From: Zelonia costaricensis
Lineage: Eukaryota > Euglenozoa > Kinetoplastea > Trypanosomatida > Trypanosomatidae
Direction: 5' to 3'
Length of the DNA stretch: 64,000 nt
Assembly: GCA_030849075.1 (NCBI GenBank)
Contig: JASAOO010003499.1
Span: 1-64,000, forward strand
Below are positions 59,108 to 64,000 of this stretch, in pieces. The translations under genes and the position numbers were made by a program. The notes under the pieces are model-generated. The model made no database searches. It was not told the origin of the DNA and was given only the letters and a program-made list of their open reading frames with translations. The stretch's first letter is position 1. Each line of letters starts with the position of its first letter.

Positions 59108-60334
59108 TGCGACGCGGCGCGGGCAGGTGTGAAAAAGAAGGAAGGAGGCTGCAGCTCATCTTGGAAGCACACGGGCGCGGAGTGCAGGGTGCTGCGCAGG
59201 CATGCGCACACTGGGGGCACGACAACGGCAGTCCTGCGACGGAAAGCTGCGTGAGCCGTCTCCGCCTCCCGCATGCATTCTGGTCACATACCTTTTTTTT
59301 GTTTTTCCGAAACTCTTGTGCTGTGTCGGCGTCTGTTGAGGCCGAACACGCTCGAACCCCATCGCGCGTGCGACGCAACACGATCGAACAGGACGAGACG
59401 GTTCCATCCAAACGCTCTCTCCACTTCTCCTTTTTTTTTTGCTTTTCGCTTGCGTGTGTCAGCGCGGTTTACGTGGAAGGCGGCAGAAGTAAAAAGAAGA
59501 ACAGCAACAACACGAGAAAGGAAGCGTACCCGTGCGAAGCGAAGCAGCGAGGCCCCCCCCTTTCCTCCCCCCTCCGTGCGAGTCTCTGCTGTGGCGTCTC
59601 AACTTCGTCCCACGACGCCTGCCATACACAACTCCCTTCCTGTCTCTCTCGCCGCCTCTTCCGCTCGACTTGGTTTGTGTGCGCCGCTCTGGTTCTCCAT
59701 GTGTTTCACGTTCCCCCCCCTCCCTTCATCCCCCCAACACAAACGCGAACACACGCCCACCAGCGAAGCTCTGTTTCGATTCGGCACCGGCACGCAGTTG
59801 CAACTCGCCTCTCAGCGCTCAAGCCTGTCACGCGTCTCACGCCCACCCAATCCCCCGCACACGCGCCCGCCCACCCACACAAAAAAAGACCGGACTCTTG
59901 CACATCCGCCTCCAGTACCGTCCCTGCCCCACCCCCTCCCCCCTCCTGCAACGTAAGACCTCCCCCGTGAGGCACCTCTATACCCCTTATCACATACCCT
60001 CCTCACCTCCCCCCCCCTCGCTCGTACCGTCGCCATTCATTCCGACGCGCCCTACTCTTGACATCCCCCCCTGCCCGTTTTGTTCTGCCTCGAAAGCAGT
60101 CCGCCAGCAGTCGCACGTAGACGCCGTCCCTCCCTCCCGGTGCACCACCCCGTAGCTCTCTCTGTCTCTCTGTCGGACACGGCTGCGGTGCGGTGACTTC
60201 TATCAACAAGCCCGCGCTTCTCGCCTCACCCCCTGGAAGGAAGTGCACAAAGGACTGGTAAGTCTGCCACCGGCAATCACGTCCGTTCCTCTTCCCCCCC
60301 CTCGCTTTCCCTGCCCTCTCCCACGCAAGCAACG
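59108..60334. other. Intergenic region (no gene seen)
   Basis: About 1.2 kb between carriers 2 and 3. Strongly pyrimidine-rich on the plus strand from about 59550 on, with C-runs (60007-60017, 60292-60301) and T-runs (59289-59297, 59430-59440). Open frames translate to Pro/Ser/His low complexity. Confidence 0.6.
60285..60329 (+). promoter_or_regulatory. Candidate spliced-leader acceptor for carrier 3
   Basis: About 38 bases of nearly pure C/T lead to the first AG at 60328-60329, five bases before the ATG at 60335. Confidence 0.55.
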
Positions 60335-61423
60335 ATGGCAGCCCAGGCCACGGCCCCACCACCACCGCCGCCGCCATCGGGTGCGGCGCAGTCGCAGCGG
60401 CAGCCACAACAGCACTCGCCGCAGCAGGCTGGCAGCCCGTATGATCAATACCCCGGCCAGCAGTTCCAGCTGTCGGCGACCGACCTCGCACTGGACATGC
60501 TCTTCCGCGCCGTCTTCGACCTTCTGCAGCGCGCCATGGCCGCCCCGATCGACCGCGTGATGGTGCTGACAGCGGTGGAGGGGGAGCTGGTGCGGCAGGG
60601 GCGGCTGCCGGTGGGGGGCTTCCGCGGCATCGGACGCCTCTACAGCCGGCTGTGGCGCAAGGAGGGCGCGCGCGGGTTTCTGCGCGGTGTCGTGGCGGAC
60701 GCGGCCTTGACGCTGCCCAGCGGCTTCGTGGACGCGTTCGCGACGAACGCCGTCTTCGCTTGCCTGCAGCGGCTCATCCCCACTCGCATGGCGGAGCAGA
60801 TGAGCACCCCGGTCGTCGTGGTTCTCTCCCTCGTCGCCACGAGCGCGGCGGTGTGGGTGGCAACGCCCTACAACGCTATTCGCAAGACGATCATGACCAA
60901 CTACATGGCCGACATCGTCGCCCCAGCCGGCGAAGGTGCCGCGCCTGCCGCTGCGGCGGAGCCTGCCTCGCCGGTGCAGGTCGAGGCGTACCGCTACGCC
61001 AGCGCCACGGAGGCGGCGCGGTGCATCTACCGCCGCAAGGGCTGGAGCGGCTTTTACCGCGGCGCCGCGGTGGAGCCGCTGACGGTCTGCGCCTACCGCG
61101 GGCTGTACCTCATCGCCTCCGTCGTGGTGAGTGAGCGGGTGCAGATGATGTACCCGTACCTCGTGGCGCGCGGCCTGGCCATCGTGGCGGACATCATCAC
61201 GCAACCGTTGGAGGTGGTGAGCCGCCGCCTCGTGCTGACGGCGTCGGATGAGAAGGAGGAGCGCCGCTACACGGGCGTGATGGACTGCGCCAGGTCAATT
61301 GTGCGGGAGGAGGGTGTGACAGCGCTGTGGTCGGGCCTGCGCTTCCGGCTCATGGTGAGCTTCGCTAGCATCGGTATCCGCTCCCTCTTTTCCGTGATGT
61401 CCTCGGAGCCGATCAACGCTTGA
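60335..61423 (+). CDS. ADP/ATP-carrier-like mitochondrial carrier 3 (362 aa)
   Basis: Third and least altered of the carrier trio. After a Pro/Gln-rich extension (1-45) come the three carrier repeats. Repeat 1: APIDRVMVLTAVEGELVRQG (70-89), GFRGIG, EGARGFLRG. Repeat 2: TPYNAIRKTIMTNYMADI (177-194), then WSGFYRG and VCAYRGLYLI, equivalent to the I-Y-R-A-A-Y-F helix of ADP/ATP carriers. Repeat 3: TQPLEVVSRRLVL (289-301), RYTGVMDCARSIVREEG and ALWSG. The pattern is clearly that of the ADP/ATP carrier subgroup, but the R-R-R-M-M-M signature reads SRRLVL. The three contact motifs are PIDRVM, PYNAIR and PLEVVS, each lacking part of the usual acidic/basic pair. It probably sits in the inner mitochondrial membrane; adenine-nucleotide exchange is possible but not assured. 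The start follows a clear acceptor. Confidence 0.85.
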   Translation: MAAQATAPPPPPPPSGAAQSQRQPQQHSPQQAGSPYDQYPGQQFQLSATDLALDMLFRAVFDLLQRAMAAPIDRVMVLTAVEGELVRQGRLPVGGFRGIGRLYSRLWRKEGARGFLRGVVADAALTLPSGFVDAFATNAVFACLQRLIPTRMAEQMSTPVVVVLSLVATSAAVWVATPYNAIRKTIMTNYMADIVAPAGEGAAPAAAAEPASPVQVEAYRYASATEAARCIYRRKGWSGFYRGAAVEPLTVCAYRGLYLIASVVVSERVQMMYPYLVARGLAIVADIITQPLEVVSRRLVLTASDEKEERRYTGVMDCARSIVREEGVTALWSGLRFRLMVSFASIGIRSLFSVMSSEPINA

Positions 61424-61980
61424 TGGCGTGGGCGGTGATGGAGGTGAGAGGAGGGGGGGAAGGGGGGCTGCGACGCCGGCTGAGGCACCGTTGGCCCCTC
61501 CCTTCTTTGCAGCCTCCTGCGTCCCCTCCACCTCCCCCCTTCCCCCTTTCCCCCTTAATGGGCAAGACGCGTCGTGGGCCAGGGGCACCGCCTCCTTGCG
61601 CGATCGTGTGCGCCGGCTCGCTCTGGCGCACCCGCGAGCGGTGTTTTCCCCCGTGACCGAGGCGGCGTCTGTGTTGCACAGGTTTGCCTTTTCAGATGCG
61701 GCCAGCGCCTGGCGTGCGTGTTGATGTGTGCATGCTGATGTGTGTGGAGGGGGTCTGCCCGAGTGTGCAGGTCCTTGTGCGCCAACAGCAGCAGCGCTTA
61801 ACGGTGGGACGGGGGGCGAAGGTTGACTGGGCTCGACTGTTCCCCGCTGCGTCGCGTGTGCTTCGCGCCCCCCCCTCCCCTCCCTGGGCTGTCTCCCACT
61901 CCCTGATATCGCACGGTGCTTTACACACCTCCGTCATCTGGGACAATACCCCTCCCCCTCCCTTACCTCTTCTCCCATCT

Positions 61981-62004
61981 CGTGTGCGTGTGTGTGTGTG
62001 TGTG
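61981..62004. repeat. (GT)n microsatellite
   Basis: GT tract downstream of carrier 3. Confidence 0.85.
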
Positions 62005-62531
62005 CAGAGCGTCTTGTCGTACCACGCGGCGTGGATGATTGCACGTGGTCTCTTTTATTATTGTTGTGGTGCTGATCATCTGCTTAGCGCCGCCTGTGCC
62101 CTGGGTTGGAAGCGCAGCTCAGCTTCTTCTTGTTTCTTTTAGGCGGCAGTGATGCGGTGGACTGAGGACGGCGTGCCTCGGTGGACGCCGAAGACGTCCT
62201 CTACAGGCTGTCATACACACAGAGACGCACTTGCACACGTTAAGGAGGAGAGGAAATCACGTCTTGGTATAGCACGCACGCACAAAGCACACACTTACGT
62301 GAGGGGCATACTGGGGTGCGACGAGACGTGCAACCTGCTCAGGATCATTGGCGTGCGTCGAGTACGTTCCCCCCGGGGGCAGGTTTTCGCGCCACGCCTT
62401 TACTGGTGGCCCTTAACGACGCCAAGGTCGCAGTATGGGGCTGGCGCAAGCCTGCTGGTGGCAGCACCCGAGAAGGGAGCCCTGTGCGCCTCCCCTTCGT
62501 ATTGTTGTTTTGTTTCTAATACCGAAGCCGT

Positions 62532-62560
62532 CACACACACACACACACACACGCACACGC
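62532..62560. repeat. (CA)n microsatellite
   Basis: CA tract in the last intergenic region. Together with the GT tracts at 61981-62004 and 63090-63107 it could pair in the transcript. Confidence 0.85.
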
Positions 62561-63089
62561 GTGCAGAATGCTGGAACTCCACCTCCTTCCCCACTTTTGT
62601 GCAATGCCTTTCTGCTTCCCACCCGCTTCGTCTCGCCTCACGCCCACACAACTCGCCCCCACACAACATGCGTGCACAACTCCCTCTCCTCTCGCCTCCA
62701 GAAAACCCCCCCTCCCTCCACAACCTCCTTCCCAGCCTTCACTTTTGACGAAAACCACTGCTCTCCCAAGTTGCTCACTCACTCACTCTCCATCTCCTTC
62801 TCGTTGAACCGATCTTTGGGGAATTCTGTGCCGTGCCGCACCTCTCGCGTAGCATCCGCAGCGTCGCCGGTCTTTGATCGGTGTCGTCTCTTTCTTTTTT
62901 TTTCCCTTTTCTCGCTGTGCGGTTCTTGTCAAGAGGCCACCTCTGCACCCACCCCGCTCTCCGACTCCCCACGACAACCCCTCCACCCACGCACACGTGC
63001 GCCGTGCAGCTCTCCAAGTTTTCGCGCTTACACGGTCACGCTCCTGTCGTGCTCACCCCCCCGGCCTCTTGTTCTTCGTCGTTTGCTTT

Positions 63090-63107
63090 GTGTGTGTGTG
63101 TGTGTGT
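63090..63107. repeat. (GT)n microsatellite
   Basis: GT tract about 470 bases before the final gene. Confidence 0.85.
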
Positions 63108-63540
63108 CTGGTCTCTCCTTCTTTTCTTTTTTGATTGTTTGTTCTGCGACACTTCCGAGCTCACCTATCAGCCAGCGTGTCCTCGTCCGCCTCCCCCCGC
63201 CCGCCTTTACCCTCTGCCTCTCCCTCATCTCGCCCCCCTCTCCCGTCCCCGTCCCGAATTCGCCGCTCTGTCCGCGCTCATCGGCTTATAGCAGAGGAAC
63301 GCCACGCAGAAACTAACAGACTGGGTCGACGTAGCGAAATACGAGTCACGTTGCCGCACGTGCACCTCGACGCCTTCAACTCCCCACCCTTCCCACCCAG
63401 CCTACCACAGCAGCACAAATTCGCTGTTGGACTTCCCCTTTCTCACTCCCATTCCGCCTCTGCGCTTCTTCTTCTCTTTGTTCTCCTCCCTCTACCCGCC
63501 CTCACCGCTCGCCAGAACTCAGGACTTGGGTCCCCCGTGT

Positions 63541-63578
63541 CCCTCCCCCCCTTACCCCCGCCTCTTTCTCCTTGTTAG
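63541..63578 (+). promoter_or_regulatory. Candidate spliced-leader acceptor abutting the last ATG
   Basis: A C/T tract of about 35 bases ends TTGTTAG, and the ATG follows with no base between. If this AG is used the spliced leader joins the start codon directly; an upstream AG (63521-63522) is the alternative. Confidence 0.45.
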
Positions 63579-64000
63579 ATGCAAGGCGGACCCAACCAGC
63601 CCAGCAAGCAGCAGCAGCAGCGTGCCGCCGTCTACCAGGACCGCTCTGCCGAGTTGGACAATGGTGGCGCTGATATGTCCGACAGCGACGCCTCTCACCA
63701 CGCGCGCCGCGGCGGCGGCGCTGCTGTGAATGGGGGTAGCATTATCGAGCTCTACCCGATGCCCGCGGAGCCCACGTCCACGGCGTCGGCCCGGAGTGGC
63801 GGTGGCGCGTTTCCGGGGCTGCCGCCGCCGCCGCCGCAGCGGCCCGGCGGGTCCGTCTTTCACAGCCCCACCACGCCGTCGCCCCCCTTCGCCGGGCGGG
63901 TCCGCGAGGGGGCCGCGTCGCACCGCAGCAGTGACCCCTTCAGCGCGGAGAAGTCGGCACCGTCAGCGGACCTGCTCTCGGCGCGCTCGATGGAACTCGC
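63579..64000 (+). CDS. Unidentified low-complexity protein, N-terminal fragment (cut by right edge)
   Basis: The ATG at 63579 opens a frame with no stop to the window edge (140 complete codons). The product begins MQGGPNQPSKQQQQRAAVYQ and is hydrophilic, with Gly, Ser, Pro and Ala runs (a GLPPPPPQRPGG patch near residue 85) and no membrane segment so far. The composition suggests a disordered N-terminus of a larger protein; no family can be named. Coding is supported by the long open frame matching the strand of its neighbours and by an acceptor at the ATG. An open frame ending at 63729 in another phase and a minus-strand frame (63552-63923) are shadows of this one. Confidence 0.65.
   Translation, partial: MQGGPNQPSKQQQQRAAVYQDRSAELDNGGADMSDSDASHHARRGGGAAVNGGSIIELYPMPAEPTSTASARSGGGAFPGLPPPPPQRPGGSVFHSPTTPSPPFAGRVREGAASHRSSDPFSAEKSAPSADLLSARSMEL

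Larger units (their letters stand above)
61424..63578. other. Intergenic region (no gene seen)
   Basis: About 2.2 kb. GT tract at 61981-62004, CA tract at 62532-62560, GT tract at 63090-63107, and long C/T-rich stretches from about 62580 to the end. Plus-strand open frames (for example 62149-62748) are low complexity. Confidence 0.6.

Noticed and set aside
62149..62748. Plus-strand open frame of 199 codons before the last gene
   Set aside because: It is interrupted by a poly-His/Thr run from the CA tract, and both halves lack protein-like patterns.
1..64000. Mobile elements, CRISPR arrays and riboswitches
   Set aside because: No terminal repeats, reverse transcriptase or transposase motifs, spaced direct repeats or aptamer-like structures were seen. 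Bacterial-type elements are not expected in this genome.

Overview
The window looks like nuclear chromosomal DNA of a trypanosomatid, most likely Leishmaniinae (Leishmania, Leptomonas, Crithidia or a relative). The reasons are intron-less genes arranged head to tail on one strand over tens of kilobases, one divergent strand switch, very GC-rich coding sequence with long Ala/Gly/Ser/Pro-rich insertions, pyrimidine tracts followed by AG just upstream of most start codons (spliced-leader acceptors), long intergenic regions full of (CA)n/(GT)n, and several kinetoplastid gene families. No tRNA, rRNA, CRISPR, recognisable transposon or telomeric array was seen. The genus cannot be fixed from this sequence alone.

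Left part, 1 to about 36.7 kb: every credible gene is on the minus strand. From the switch outward (right to left) these are an axonemal inner-arm-type dynein heavy chain (23445-36674), an atypical DYRK-family kinase (17167-20400), a membrane-anchored protein with a CGSC thioredoxin-like motif (12930-14249), an MPDU1/PQ-loop protein (10796-11515), a 1694-residue probable mitochondrial protein with helical-repeat character (3107-8191), and the N-terminus of a kinesin motor running off the left edge (1-320).

Centre, 36675-38476: a divergent strand-switch region, where RNA polymerase II is expected to start in both directions. Base composition is visibly less GC-rich here and in the flanking genes than in the rest of the window.

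Right part, 38.5 kb to the end: every credible gene is on the plus strand. In order these are COQ9 (ubiquinone biosynthesis), a SMYD-type SET/MYND protein, a four-helix membrane protein of unknown function, VTC1 (polyphosphate/acidocalcisome), a sulfotransferase-like protein, a CFAP96-like flagellar protein, another large probable mitochondrial protein, three consecutive divergent ADP/ATP-carrier-like mitochondrial carriers, and the start of an unidentified low-complexity protein cut by the right edge.

The gene order reflects two polycistronic units rather than functional operons. Even so, flagellar genes (dynein, CFAP96-like, possibly the kinesin) and mitochondrial genes (COQ9, three carriers, two large mitochondrial candidates) dominate. 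The most unusual items are the carrier trio with eroded signature motifs, the DYRK kinase with a degenerate glycine loop and a large insertion, and the compositional change centred on the strand switch. Start codons were moved to the first ATG, or to the ATG just downstream of a plausible splice acceptor, where the open frame extended further upstream.
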